Program-made: the position numbers and the translations under genes
Assembly (NCBI GenBank): GCA_038210415.1
Contig: JBBQWS010000047.1
Coordinates: 1 to 26,270, forward strand
Direction of reading: 5' to 3'
DNA length: 26,270 nt
Origin: JBBQWS01 sp038210415
GTDB taxonomy: Bacteria > Actinomycetota > Actinomycetes > Prado026
Shown here: positions 7,048 to 18,214 of the stretch, in pieces
Layout of the letters: every line of letters begins with the position of its first letter
Position numbering within the stretch: position 1 is the first letter of the stretch
Notes under the pieces: generated by a model
What the model was told of the DNA's origin: nothing
The model's database searches: none
What the model saw: only the letters and a program-made list of their open reading frames with translations

Positions 7048-7911
7048 ATGGACGTCGCTCAGGCCTTCGCCGCCGCAAGTAGGGATGGGCTGGCCACAGC
7101 CAGCGAGCTCGTCGCCGCCGGGGTCTCGCTGAGCGCCATCACGAAGGCGGCTCGGCGCGGTCAGCTGGTCCGTACCGCGCACGGACTGTACGCACGCGCA
7201 ATGCCTGTTGATGAACGGGCTCGGCTCGCCCACCTCGGCACCCTCTCGCACACGACGGCGGCCGAGATCCACGGCTTCCCCTTGCTGCGACCGGCTGGTC
7301 AGCACGTCACCAGCGGGCACGTGCGCCGAGCCGTGCCTTCGGGCGTGCGAGTGCACCGTCGCCACCTGACGCTGGACGAGATCGTCGACTTCGGCGGCGC
7401 CCGGGTGACCTCCGCGAGCAGGACTGCACTGGACTGCGCGCTCGTCCTTCCCGACCCGGAGGCGGTCGTCCTCCTCGACCACGTACTGCACCAGGCCCCC
7501 GTCGATGCCGGCGAGCTGATCCGTCGGGTCGCCGAGCTGAGGGGGCCCGGATCTGCCCGGGCGCGACGCAAGGTGGGTCTGGCGGACGCGCGGGCCGAGT
7601 CGCCGCTGGAGTCCCTCGCTCGGCTGGTCTTCCGTCGTGCCGACTTGTTCCCTGAGCTCCAGGCAGTGGTCACGGACGGTGGCCGGTTCGTCGCCCGGGT
7701 CGACTTCCTGTTCGCTGACGCACGCCTCGTGGTCGAGGCCGACGGGTTCGAGCACCACGCCGACCGAGACCACTTCCGAAGAGACCGCGAGCGACAGAAC
7801 GCATTGGTGGCACTCGGGTTTCGGGTGCTGCGGTTCACCTGGGACGACCTCACGAAGCGGCCGGAAGCCGTCATCGCCCTCGTGCGCCGACTGCTCGCAG
7901 CGGCTAGCTGA
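7048..7911 (+). CDS. AbiEi-like winged-helix / DUF559 (PD-(D/E)XK nuclease fold) protein
   Basis: A 287-aa two-part protein of a family common in actinobacteria; biological role unknown. Residues 14-50 resemble the AbiEi antitoxin N-terminal winged helix (GLATASELVAAGVS, RRGQLVRTAHGLY). Residues 184-280 carry the DUF559 / Vsr-like nuclease fold: ESPLES (Glu184, Glu188), RVDFLF (Asp219), VVEADGFEHH (Glu230, Asp232), then FRRDRERQN and FRVLRFTWDDL. Start chosen at ATG 7048; the frame is open to 6934 but the extra residues lack family resemblance. No Shine-Dalgarno is visible. It is the only plus-strand gene in the first 21 kb, and its last 8 bases overlap the coaBC end. Several A/T-ending codons suggest slightly different codon use. 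No toxin partner is nearby, so it is not an obvious AbiE system. Confidence 0.85.
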   Translation: MDVAQAFAAASRDGLATASELVAAGVSLSAITKAARRGQLVRTAHGLYARAMPVDERARLAHLGTLSHTTAAEIHGFPLLRPAGQHVTSGHVRRAVPSGVRVHRRHLTLDEIVDFGGARVTSASRTALDCALVLPDPEAVVLLDHVLHQAPVDAGELIRRVAELRGPGSARARRKVGLADARAESPLESLARLVFRRADLFPELQAVVTDGGRFVARVDFLFADARLVVEADGFEHHADRDHFRRDRERQNALVALGFRVLRFTWDDLTKRPEAVIALVRRLLAAAS

Positions 7912-9145
7912 GACGCTCGACGACGAGGTCCCAGACTACGTCGGCGAGAGCTTCCTTGGGGCCGTGCGGCACGTCAGCCTGGGATCCGTCGTCGCCAAGG
8001 ATCACGGCTGCATTGTCGGCCACCTCGAAGCCGAGTCCGGGGCCGACCTCGTTGACGACCAGCAGGTCGCAGCCCTTTCGGGCCAGCTTGCTGCGGCCGT
8101 GCGCCAGCCAGTCACCGTCGGCGTCACCTGTCTCCGCGGCGAACCCGACCAGCATCGGCGTGCGCGCTGTCGCCCGCGCGCCCACCAGCTCGGCCAGGAC
8201 ATCGGGGTTGGGCACCAGCACGATCGGGTCAGGCGTCACGGACTTCTTGAGCTTGTGCGGCCCCGGCCGTTGAGGCCGGAAGTCGGCGACCGCCGCGGCC
8301 ATGACGACCACATCGACGTCCTTCGCGTGCGTCCGCACGGCCTCACCGAGCTCGACGGCCGTGCCCACGCGAACGACGGTGACGCCGGCCGGGTCAGGCA
8401 GCCCCACGTTCGCCGAAACCAGCACCACCTCGGCTCCGCGGGCGACCGCGGTAGCCGCGAGCGCGTACCCCTGCCGGCCGCTGGACCGGTTGCCCAGGAA
8501 TCGCACGGGGTCGATCGGCTCCCGGGTACCTCCGGCTGAGATGACGACGCGGCGCCCGACCAGGTCGAGTGCGGACACCTGACCACTCAGCAGCCGCTGC
8601 GCGACGGCGAGGATCTCCAGGGGTTCGGGCAGGCGGCCCTTCCCGGTGTCGGCGCCGGTCAGCCGACCCGATGCCGGCTCGAGGACGATGGCACCGCGGC
8701 TGCGCAAGGTGGCGACGTTCGCGACCGTCGCCGGGTGCTCCCACATCTCGGTGTGCATCGCGGGCACGAAGACGACGGGGCAGCGCGCGGTGAGCAGGGT
8801 GCTGGTGAGCAGGTCGTCGGCCAGCCCATGAGCCGCCTTGGCGAGCAGGTCAGCGGTTGCGGGGGCCACGAGGACCAGGTCGGCCTGCTGGCCGAGCCGC
8901 ACGTGCGGCACGTCGTGGACGTCGTCCCAGACCGAGCTCGAGACCGGCTGCCCGGACAGGGCTGCCCAGGTCGGCGCGCCGACGAACCGAAGTGCCGAAT
9001 CGGTGGGGATGACTCTGACGCGGTGACCGGCCTCGGTGAGACCCCGGAGCACCTCGCACACCTTGTACGCAGCGATGCCCCCGGCGACGCCGAGCACCAC
9101 GTGGGCCGAACCCGGCGGGGTGACGGCGGAGTGGTTCTGGGTCAT
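7904..9145 (-). CDS. coaBC: Bifunctional phosphopantothenoylcysteine decarboxylase / phosphopantothenate-cysteine ligase
   Basis: Carries out two steps of coenzyme A synthesis: CTP-dependent ligation of cysteine to phosphopantothenate (CoaB) and FMN-dependent decarboxylation (CoaC). It has 413 aa. The CoaC part (about 15-190) shows GVAGGIAAYK, PHVRLGQQADL with the active-site His, and VPAMHTEMW. The CoaB part (about 200-413) shows ISAGGTREPIDPVRFLGNRSSGRQG, with KLKKS and VGFAAETGD further on. The E. coli PxMNxxMW asparagine is His here, and the flap reads ASGRLTGADTGKGRLPEP without the E. coli cysteine; I believe this is the normal actinobacterial form. ATG start at 9145, 29 bases after rpoZ. 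Its stop lies inside the convergent plus-strand gene, leaving no room for a terminator. Confidence 0.95.
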   Translation of the reverse strand: MTQNHSAVTPPGSAHVVLGVAGGIAAYKVCEVLRGLTEAGHRVRVIPTDSALRFVGAPTWAALSGQPVSSSVWDDVHDVPHVRLGQQADLVLVAPATADLLAKAAHGLADDLLTSTLLTARCPVVFVPAMHTEMWEHPATVANVATLRSRGAIVLEPASGRLTGADTGKGRLPEPLEILAVAQRLLSGQVSALDLVGRRVVISAGGTREPIDPVRFLGNRSSGRQGYALAATAVARGAEVVLVSANVGLPDPAGVTVVRVGTAVELGEAVRTHAKDVDVVVMAAAVADFRPQRPGPHKLKKSVTPDPIVLVPNPDVLAELVGARATARTPMLVGFAAETGDADGDWLAHGRSKLARKGCDLLVVNEVGPGLGFEVADNAAVILGDDGSQADVPHGPKEALADVVWDLVVERLS

Positions 9146-9174
9146 GACGGGGGCACCGGCTGACGGCGGTGGGG

Positions 9175-9438
9175 TCAGCCCTCGAGGTGCTCGAGCGTGA
9201 GGAGGCCCTCGTTGATCTCGCGCATCGCGATCGAGAGCGGCTTCTCCTGGACGTGGGTGTCGACGAGCGGGCCGACGTACTCGAGCAGGCCCTCACCGAG
9301 CTGGCTGTAGTAGGCGTTGATCTGCCGGGCCCGCTTCGCGGAGAACAGCACCAGGCTGTACTTGGAATCGACGTTCGTGAGCAACTCGTCGATGGGCGGG
9401 TTGGTGATGCCTTCGGGAGCTGCGACGGTACCGGACAC
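9175..9438 (-). CDS. rpoZ: DNA-directed RNA polymerase omega subunit
   Basis: Small RNA polymerase subunit that helps fold and assemble beta-prime. It has 87 aa. Typical omega features are visible: GITNPPIDELL at the N-terminus, then SKYSLVLFSAKRARQINAYY, and the acidic C-terminus EINEGLLTLEHLEG. The start is GTG at 9438, with AAGG about 8 bases upstream. It lies 40 bases downstream of gmk and 29 bases upstream of coaBC, as in other actinobacteria, and is probably read from the mihF-gmk transcript. Confidence 0.96.
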   Translation of the reverse strand: MSGTVAAPEGITNPPIDELLTNVDSKYSLVLFSAKRARQINAYYSQLGEGLLEYVGPLVDTHVQEKPLSIAMREINEGLLTLEHLEG

Positions 9439-9478
9439 GCGGGGGCCTTCCGAGAGGTGTGCGAGGCGGAGCGGGTGC

Positions 9479-10057
9479 TTAGGCCTGATCGTCCAGACCC
9501 ATCAACGATACCAGCCGGGCGCTCACGGCCTCGACCTCGTCGTTGATCAGTACCTCGTCGAACTCCGTCTGCGCCGCCAGCTCGACCTGCGCGGTGGCCA
9601 GGCGGCGGGCGATGACCTCGGCCGGCTCGGTGCCGCGGCCGACGAGCCGGCGGACCAGCTCGTCCCAGGACGGCGGCGCGAGGAAGACCAGCAACGCCTC
9701 GGGCATCACCGCCTTGACCTCGCGGGCGCCGTGCAGCTCGATCTCGAGCAGCACGTGCGCACCTTCGGCCAGCTTGGCCTGGACGGCAGCGCGCGGAGTG
9801 CCGTAGTAGTTGCCGGCGAACTCTGCGTACTCGAGCAGCTCGCCTCGTTCGACCAGGCCGGCGAACTCATCGTGGCTGACGAACCAGTAGTTGACGCCCT
9901 GGGTCTCACCTGCCCGCGGCCGTCGGGTCGTCGCCGAGACCGACAGCCAGACCTGCGGGTGGTGCTCGCGGACGTACGCGGCGACAGTGCTCTTGCCGAC
10001 GCCGGACGGGCCGGACAGGACGGTCAACCGGGCCGGCCGCGGAGAAGCCTCGCTCAC
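9479..10057 (-). CDS. gmk: Guanylate kinase
   Basis: Phosphorylates GMP to GDP with ATP. It has 192 aa from the GTG at 10057, normal for the family. The P-loop GPSGVGKST is at residues 16-24; the GMP-binding segment SVSATTRRPRAGETQGVNYWF follows, then EYAEFAGNYYGTP and the lid region RLVGRGTEPAEVIARRL. A much longer open frame continues upstream through mihF, but homology begins only here and the GTG overlaps the mihF stop (GTGA at 10054-10057), giving translational coupling. Neighbours mihF and rpoZ are the usual ones. Confidence 0.97.
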   Translation of the reverse strand: MSEASPRPARLTVLSGPSGVGKSTVAAYVREHHPQVWLSVSATTRRPRAGETQGVNYWFVSHDEFAGLVERGELLEYAEFAGNYYGTPRAAVQAKLAEGAHVLLEIELHGAREVKAVMPEALLVFLAPPSWDELVRRLVGRGTEPAEVIARRLATAQVELAAQTEFDEVLINDEVEAVSARLVSLMGLDDQA

Positions 10058-10371
10058 ACCGTGCCGAACTCGCGCTCGAGCGCAGCGATCTGGTTGGCGC
10101 CGAGGCCGCGCACCCGGCGGGTCTCGGCGATGCCGAGCCGCTCCATCAGCTGGCGGGCCCGGATCTTGCCGACGCCGGGCATCGACTCGAGCAGCGCGGA
10201 GACCTTCATCTTCCCGATCACGTCGTCGGACCGGCCCGCCTGGACCACCGCGACCAGCGACTCGCCTGAATGCTTGAGCCGGTTCTTGACCTCGGCGCGT
10301 TCGCGTCGGGCGGCCGCGGCCTTGGCGAGCGCGTCGGTACGCTGCTCGGGGGTCAGGGACGGGAGTGCCAA
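10054..10371 (-). CDS. mihF: Actinobacterial integration host factor (mIHF/sIHF)
   Basis: Nucleoid-associated DNA-binding protein of 105 aa, unrelated in fold to proteobacterial IHF and needed for phage integration and chromosome organisation in mycobacteria and streptomycetes. It starts MALPSLTPEQRTDALAKA, the family's usual N-terminus. A long basic helix (20-35) is followed by the helix-two-turns-helix DNA-binding motif MPGVGKIRARQLMERLGI (64-81). The start codon is TTG at 10371, supported by GAGGAA about 4-5 bases upstream and by the conserved MALP start. The 54-base gap to pyrF, the only real gap since pyrR, may hold its own promoter. Confidence 0.95.
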   Translation of the reverse strand: MALPSLTPEQRTDALAKAAAARRERAEVKNRLKHSGESLVAVVQAGRSDDVIGKMKVSALLESMPGVGKIRARQLMERLGIAETRRVRGLGANQIAALEREFGTV

Positions 10372-10383
10372 GGGATTCCTCGC

Positions 10384-10403
10384 GAGTCGTCGGGAGTCGT
10401 CGG
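10384..10403. repeat. Perfect 10-bp tandem duplication in the pyrF-mihF gap
   Basis: GAGTCGTCGG occurs twice back to back, directly upstream of the mihF ribosome binding site. It could be a promoter or operator element for mihF, or chance slippage in GC-rich DNA. No function can be read from it. Confidence 0.7.
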
Positions 10404-10425
10404 ACGGGACCGGAACCCTCGGAAC

Positions 10426-11310
10426 CTAGCGGCCGGACGGCTCCGACGGCAACGCCGCCCCCGCGACGAGCGCGCGCAGCCCGTCGGCGACGGCGAGAGC
10501 CCCCGCACGCAGCGCCGAAGCGCTGGGGCCGAGCCTGAGGATGTCTCGGCTGCTTGCCGCGAGGACGAGCCCGAGGGCTGGACCGAAGACCGCATGCACG
10601 TCGGCGGCGGTCGCCCCCTGTGCGCCGAAGCCGGGAGCCAGGATCGGGCCGCCGAGCGACGCGAGGTCGAAGCCGAGCCCGGCCGGGTCGATCGTGGCCC
10701 CGACGACCGCACCGACCGAGCCCAAAACGTCGGTGCCGGCGTTCTCGGCGGCGATCTGCCCGAGGATCTCGGCTGCGACGGTACGCCCGGAGCCGTCGGC
10801 GACCAGCGCTCGCTGCACCTGGGCACCCTCGGGGTTCGAGGTCAGCGCCAGGACGAACACCCCGCACCCGTTGGTGGCGGCAAGGTCGAGCATCGGCCGC
10901 AGAGAGCCGAAGCCGAGGTACGGACTCACGGTGATCGCGTCGGCGAAGCCGGCAGCGACCGGGTCGAGGTAGGCGTCGGCGTACGCGCCTGCCGTGGAGC
11001 CGATGTCGCCGCGCTTGACGTCGAGGACGACGAGGGTGCCGGCCGCCCGTGCCTGCTGCACGGTTCGCTCGAGCACCGCCACTCCGCCGCTGCCGAACCG
11101 TTCGAAGAAGGCCGACTGCGGCTTGATCGCGGCGACCCGGCCCCCGACGGCCTCGACGACGGTCAGGGCGAAGCGCTCGAGGCCGCCCACGTCGTCGGGC
11201 AGGCCCCAGTCGGCCAGCAGCGACGCGTGCGGGTCGATCCCGACGCAGAGCGGACCGTGGGTGTCCATGGCCCGGCGCAACCGCACGCCGAAGGGCTCCG
11301 GTGCCGTCAC
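10426..11310 (-). CDS. pyrF: Orotidine 5'-phosphate decarboxylase (type 2)
   Basis: Last step of UMP synthesis: decarboxylates OMP to UMP. It has 294 aa from the GTG at 11310, longer than the E. coli type and typical of the type 2 (actinobacterial) family. The catalytic core is VVLDVKRGDIGSTAGAY, with Asp97, Lys99 and Asp102. CVGIDPH at the N-terminus and ILAPGFGAQG near the C-terminus bind substrate. The open frame extends far upstream inside pyrD, but homology starts at VTAPEPFGVRL. The GTG overlaps the pyrD stop (GTGA). It is the last pyr gene of the block and is followed by a 54-base gap before mihF. Confidence 0.96.
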   Translation of the reverse strand: MTAPEPFGVRLRRAMDTHGPLCVGIDPHASLLADWGLPDDVGGLERFALTVVEAVGGRVAAIKPQSAFFERFGSGGVAVLERTVQQARAAGTLVVLDVKRGDIGSTAGAYADAYLDPVAAGFADAITVSPYLGFGSLRPMLDLAATNGCGVFVLALTSNPEGAQVQRALVADGSGRTVAAEILGQIAAENAGTDVLGSVGAVVGATIDPAGLGFDLASLGGPILAPGFGAQGATAADVHAVFGPALGLVLAASSRDILRLGPSASALRAGALAVADGLRALVAGAALPSEPSGR

Positions 11311-12344
11311 GCGTCGTCCGCCGCGATCGGATCGCCCTCGGCGTCGGTCGGCTCGAGCTCCGCGACCGGGTCGACCCGGTGGGCGTAACCGATGGCGTCG
11401 CTCAGGGTCTCGAAGCCACGGTCGCCGAGCGCGAGCTGCAGCTCGCGCAGGACCCGCAACGGGGCGCTGGGGTCGTTGAAGACGACCGTGCCGACGGACA
11501 CGGCGCTGGCTCCGGCCAGCACGAACTCGAGCGCGTCGAGGCCGGTGCGGATGCCGCCCATGCCAAGGATCGGGACATCGGGCAGCGCCTGGTGGACCTG
11601 CCAGACGCAGCGCACGGCCATCGGCCGGATCGCCGGACCGGACAGGCCGCCGGTGATCCCTCCGAGCGCCGGTCGCATCGTGTCGGTGTCGATGACCATC
11701 CCGAGCGTGGTGTTGATCATGGACAGCCCGGCCGCCCCGGCGTCGACGACCGCCCGCGCGATGGCCACGATGTCGGTCACGTCCGGCGACAGCTTGGCCA
11801 GGACCGGGACCCCCGGCGCCGTCGCCCGTCGTACCGCGGAGATGACGGCGGCTGCGGCGTCGGCGTTGCAGGCGAAGACCTGCCCGCGGTCCTCGACGTT
11901 GGGGCACGAGATGTTGACCTCGACGGCCGTCACGCCGTCGACGCTGCGCAACCGGTGCGCGAGCTTGGTGAACTCGTCCACGCTTCCGCCGGCGATGGAG
12001 ACGACCGTCCGGGCCCCGCGGTTGCGGAGCCAGGCGAGGTCCTTGTCGATGAACTCGTCGATCCCGGGGCCCTGCAGGCCGATGGAGTTGAGCATGCCGC
12101 TGGGCGTCTCGGCCATCCGCGGGGTCGGGCGACCGGACCGCGCCTTGAGCATGATCGACTTGGTGACGACGGCACCGATCGCGGTGATGTCGATGAACTG
12201 GTCGAGCTCGCGGCCGGCGGCGGCGCAGCCCGAAGCGGTGAGCACCGGGTTGGGCAGGACGGCCGAAGCGAGCGAGGTGCTCATGTCGACCGGGGGAAGC
12301 TCGCGCACGCCCGGCCGCGCCGTGGTCAGTCGCATGCGCGTCAT
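11307..12344 (-). CDS. pyrD: Dihydroorotate dehydrogenase, class 1B catalytic subunit
   Basis: Oxidises dihydroorotate to orotate in the cytosol using FMN; electrons leave through PyrK to NAD+. It has 345 aa from the ATG at 12344. The class 1 catalytic cysteine is Cys147 in VEVNISCPNV; class 2 membrane enzymes have serine there. The FMN-phosphate region reads PILGMGGIRTG and SAVSVGT. The frame is open 31 codons further upstream, but ATGA overlap with the pyrK stop (12341-12344) marks the start. Another ATG at codon 21 (MSTSLASAVLPNPV) is closer to where class 1 homology begins and cannot be excluded. Pairing with pyrK supports class 1B. Confidence 0.95.
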   Translation of the reverse strand: MTRMRLTTARPGVRELPPVDMSTSLASAVLPNPVLTASGCAAAGRELDQFIDITAIGAVVTKSIMLKARSGRPTPRMAETPSGMLNSIGLQGPGIDEFIDKDLAWLRNRGARTVVSIAGGSVDEFTKLAHRLRSVDGVTAVEVNISCPNVEDRGQVFACNADAAAAVISAVRRATAPGVPVLAKLSPDVTDIVAIARAVVDAGAAGLSMINTTLGMVIDTDTMRPALGGITGGLSGPAIRPMAVRCVWQVHQALPDVPILGMGGIRTGLDALEFVLAGASAVSVGTVVFNDPSAPLRVLRELQLALGDRGFETLSDAIGYAHRVDPVAELEPTDAEGDPIAADDA

Positions 12345-13231
12345 GACCGATCCCCCGCGACCCGGACGGACTCGGGCGGCAGCTCGGCGGAAGGGGCACC
12401 GACGGTGTCCGGGGGGACCGTGCCGATGTCGTCCCACCGCACGCGGTCACCGTGGAAGACCGGACCCTCGACGCACGAACGCATCATGCGGGTGAGTCCG
12501 TCGTCGCCGATCACGGGGAGCACGCAGGTCATGCACACCCCGATGCCGCAGGCCATGGCTTCCTCGACCGCGCACTGGCTGTGGGCGCCGTACGCGGTGG
12601 CGATCTCGTGAACCGCCCTGAGCATCCGCATCGGGCCGCAGGCGTACACGACGTCGGTACCGGCGCGCTCGATCATCTGCGGCAGCACATCGGTGACCCG
12701 GCCGCGCTCGCCGAGCGAACCGTCCTCGGTGGTGATCGCCACCTGCGAGGACATCCGCTTGGCCTCCAGGGCGCCGAACAGCCGGCCCTCGGTGGCCGCA
12801 CCCAGCACCATGTCGACCCGACAGCCCCGGGCCCGGAGCTGCTCGGCGAGGGCGAACAGCGGGGCCGAGCCGTAGCCGCCACCGACAAGGGTCGCCGTCA
12901 CGGACTCCTTGGGCAGCGCGAACGGCCGACCCAGCGGGCCGACGACGTCGATCGGGTCGTGCGGCCGGACATGGGACAACCACGCCGTGCCCTTGCCGTG
13001 AACGGCGAACACGATCTCGACGGTGCCGCCGTAGACGCCCCGCTCCTGCACCCGGTAGATCGAGAACGCGCGCCGCAGCAGCATCGCGGAGTCGTCGCCG
13101 CCCACCGCCAGCGCGATGAAGTGCCCCGGGCGGGCACCCTCGGCGATCCCCGGCGCGACGAGGGTCAGCGAGAAGTAGTCGCCGAGTCGGCGCAGCGAGA
13201 GCACCTCACCGCGGACCTGGACCGGTGCCAT
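12341..13231 (-). CDS. pyrK: Dihydroorotate dehydrogenase electron transfer subunit (FAD, 2Fe-2S)
   Basis: Carries electrons from PyrD to NAD+. It has 296 aa. The N-terminal FAD-binding barrel contains RRAFSIYR (53-60), the family's RPFSI-type motif. The NAD domain contains LVGGGYGSAPLFALAEQL (115-132) and YACGPMRML. The C-terminal 2Fe-2S cluster is ligated by Cys228, Cys233, Cys236 and Cys253 (ACGIGVCMTC, then RSC). About 35 residues after the last cysteine form a tail of no recognisable motif. Its ATG abuts the carB stop with no spacer (TAGATG), and GAGGGGAG inside the end of carB serves as ribosome binding site. It overlaps pyrD by 4 bases. Confidence 0.95.
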   Translation of the reverse strand: MAPVQVRGEVLSLRRLGDYFSLTLVAPGIAEGARPGHFIALAVGGDDSAMLLRRAFSIYRVQERGVYGGTVEIVFAVHGKGTAWLSHVRPHDPIDVVGPLGRPFALPKESVTATLVGGGYGSAPLFALAEQLRARGCRVDMVLGAATEGRLFGALEAKRMSSQVAITTEDGSLGERGRVTDVLPQMIERAGTDVVYACGPMRMLRAVHEIATAYGAHSQCAVEEAMACGIGVCMTCVLPVIGDDGLTRMMRSCVEGPVFHGDRVRWDDIGTVPPDTVGAPSAELPPESVRVAGDRS

Positions 13232-16532
<3,301 letters not shown>

Positions 16533-16540
<8 letters not shown>

Positions 16541-17657
16541 TGGCCCGCCCTTCCATCAGGTCCACGAACCGGTCGAACAGGTACGCGGAGTCGTGCGGGC
16601 CGGCGGCTGCCTCCGGGTGGTACTGCACCGAGAACGCGGGCACGTCCCGGCAGACCAACCCCTCGACGACGTCGTCGTTCAGGCAGACGTGGCTGACCTC
16701 GACAGTGCCGTAGGGCGTCTGGGACGGGCGGTCGATCGGCGCGTCGACGGCGAACCCGTGGTTGTGCGCGCTGATCTCGACCCTGCCGGTCGCACGATCC
16801 TGCACGGGCTGGTTGATCCCGCGGTGACCGAACGCCAGCTTGTACGTCGAGAACCCGAGCGCCCGCCCCAAGATCTGGTTACCGAAGCAGATCCCGAACA
16901 GCGGGATGCGGTGGTCGAGGGCGGCTCGGGTCAGCGCGACCGCGTGGTCGGCGGTGGCCGGGTCACCGGGGCCGTTGGAGAGGAACAGTCCGTCGGCATC
17001 GAGCTCGGTGAGGTCGGCCACCGTGGTGGTCGCGGGCAGCACGTGCACCTCGATGCCGCGCTCCGCCATCAAGCGCGGCGTCATCGCCTTGATGCCGAGG
17101 TCGATCGCCGCGACGGTGAGCCGCTTGGGCCCGACGGCGGGGACGACGTACGGCTCAGTGGTCGTGACCGCGGCGGTCAGGTCGGCGCCGGCCATCGATG
17201 GCGCCGCCAGGACCCGGACCAGCAGGGCCGCCGGGTCGGCCTCGACCGACGACACTCCGACCCGCATCGCTCCGTGGTCGCGCAGGTGCCGGGTGAGCGC
17301 GCGGGTGTCGATGCCGCTGATGCCGACGACGCCCTGGCGCACCAGCTCGTCGTCGAGGCTGCGGCGCGACCGCCACGACGAAGGAAGCGGCGAGGGATCG
17401 CGTACGACGTAGCCGCTCACCCAGATGCGGTCGGACTCGGCGTCCTCGTCGTTCATGCCGGTGTTGCCGATGTGCGGGGCCGTCATGACGACGACCTGCC
17501 GGTGGTATGACGGGTCGGTGAGCGTCTCCTGGTAGCCGCTCATCGCGGTGCAGAACACGGCCTCGCCGAAGGTCTCGCCGGAGGCGCCGTACGCCTCGCC
17601 GCGGAAGGTGCGGCCGTCCTCGAGGACGAGCAGGGCCGGGCCGGGCTCGGTGCTCAC
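16533..17657 (-). CDS. carA: Carbamoyl-phosphate synthase small (glutaminase) subunit
   Basis: Hydrolyses glutamine and feeds ammonia to CarB. It has 374 aa from the GTG at 17657, chosen because homology begins at PALLVLEDGRTFRGEAYG and because the codon overlaps the preceding stop (GTGA) with GGAGAAGA upstream. The N-terminal CPSase domain covers residues 8-150. The class I glutamine amidotransferase domain covers about 180-370, with Cys257 in FGICFGNQ and His347 and Glu349 in QYHPEA forming the triad. The Phe-Gly-Asn version of the usual GICLGHQ elbow is, as far as I recall, normal in actinobacteria. The frame stays open upstream, but only as a shadow of the membrane-protein gene. Confidence 0.97.
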
Positions 17658-18214
17658 AGGTCTTCTCCTGATGCGTTGGCCGGGACGAGGGCGGTCGCCG
17701 CGGCGACGACCTCGGGGTGCCGGTCGGGGTCGGCCAGCCGGATGCCGGTGTCGACCAGGCGGGCGCCAAGCCGCCAGCGCAGGACGACCAGGCCGCCGGC
17801 TTCGTAGGCGCCCCCCGCGATGGCGCGGTCGAGGCGGGCTTCGACCATGTCGTTCGCAGGCACGAAGACGTCGGGGGCGCCGGCGCGCTCGAGCAGAACA
17901 CCGTCGGCCCGGACACTGAGCTCGACCGACGACCGGACGCCGAGCCCGTGCACGGCCATACGGTCGAGCCAGTCGTCGGCGGACGTCGTGGAGAAGTAGC
18001 GACCGGACAGCGGGCCGAGAAGTGCGGCAGCACCGTCGGCGGGTACCGGCGGCAGCTCGGCGACGTCGCCCTGCCTGCCCACCCGGGCCAGCCAGCCCCG
18101 CCGCATCGCCCACACTGCGATCCCGACGACGACGACGACGAACGCGGTGAGCGCCAACCGCAGCGGCCAGTGCGTGACCTGGGCCGGAGCGGTCAGGGCG
18201 GAACCCAGCGTCAC
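17654..18214 (-). CDS. Conserved single-pass membrane protein between pyrC and carA (PH-like, function unknown)
   Basis: A 186-aa protein found at this exact spot, between pyrC and carA, in many actinobacteria (for example Rv1382 in M. tuberculosis, from memory). One membrane segment is visible at residues 17-37 (LRLALTAFVVVVVGIAVWAM), followed by the basic stretch RRGWLARVGR, so the N-terminus is probably outside and the soluble part cytoplasmic. The soluble region (about 60-180) is annotated in relatives as PH-like. Residues 68-90 (PLSGRYFSTTSADDWLDRM) and 150-165 (RLGARLVDTGIRLADP) look conserved. Start is GTG at 18214, overlapping the pyrC stop; its own stop overlaps carA. Tight coupling to pyr genes suggests a linked role, but none is known to me. 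Confidence 0.85.
   Translation of the reverse strand: MTLGSALTAPAQVTHWPLRLALTAFVVVVVGIAVWAMRRGWLARVGRQGDVAELPPVPADGAAALLGPLSGRYFSTTSADDWLDRMAVHGLGVRSSVELSVRADGVLLERAGAPDVFVPANDMVEARLDRAIAGGAYEAGGLVVLRWRLGARLVDTGIRLADPDRHPEVVAAATALVPANASGEDL

Noticed and set aside
6839..7911. The plus-strand AbiEi/DUF559 gene as a transposon bounded by the inverted repeat
   Set aside because: Both arms lie on one side of the gene, none is found after its stop, and its end overlaps coaBC coding sequence without disruption.
9479..10867. 462-residue open frame suggesting an extended guanylate kinase
   Set aside because: The extra N-terminal part reads antisense-like Arg-rich sequence through mihF and pyrF. The P-loop kinase begins at 10057.
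10426..12450. Long open frame suggesting a pyrD-pyrF fusion protein of 674 residues
   Set aside because: The N-terminal half is out of the pyrD frame and has no homology; real pyrF begins at the GTG overlapping the pyrD stop.
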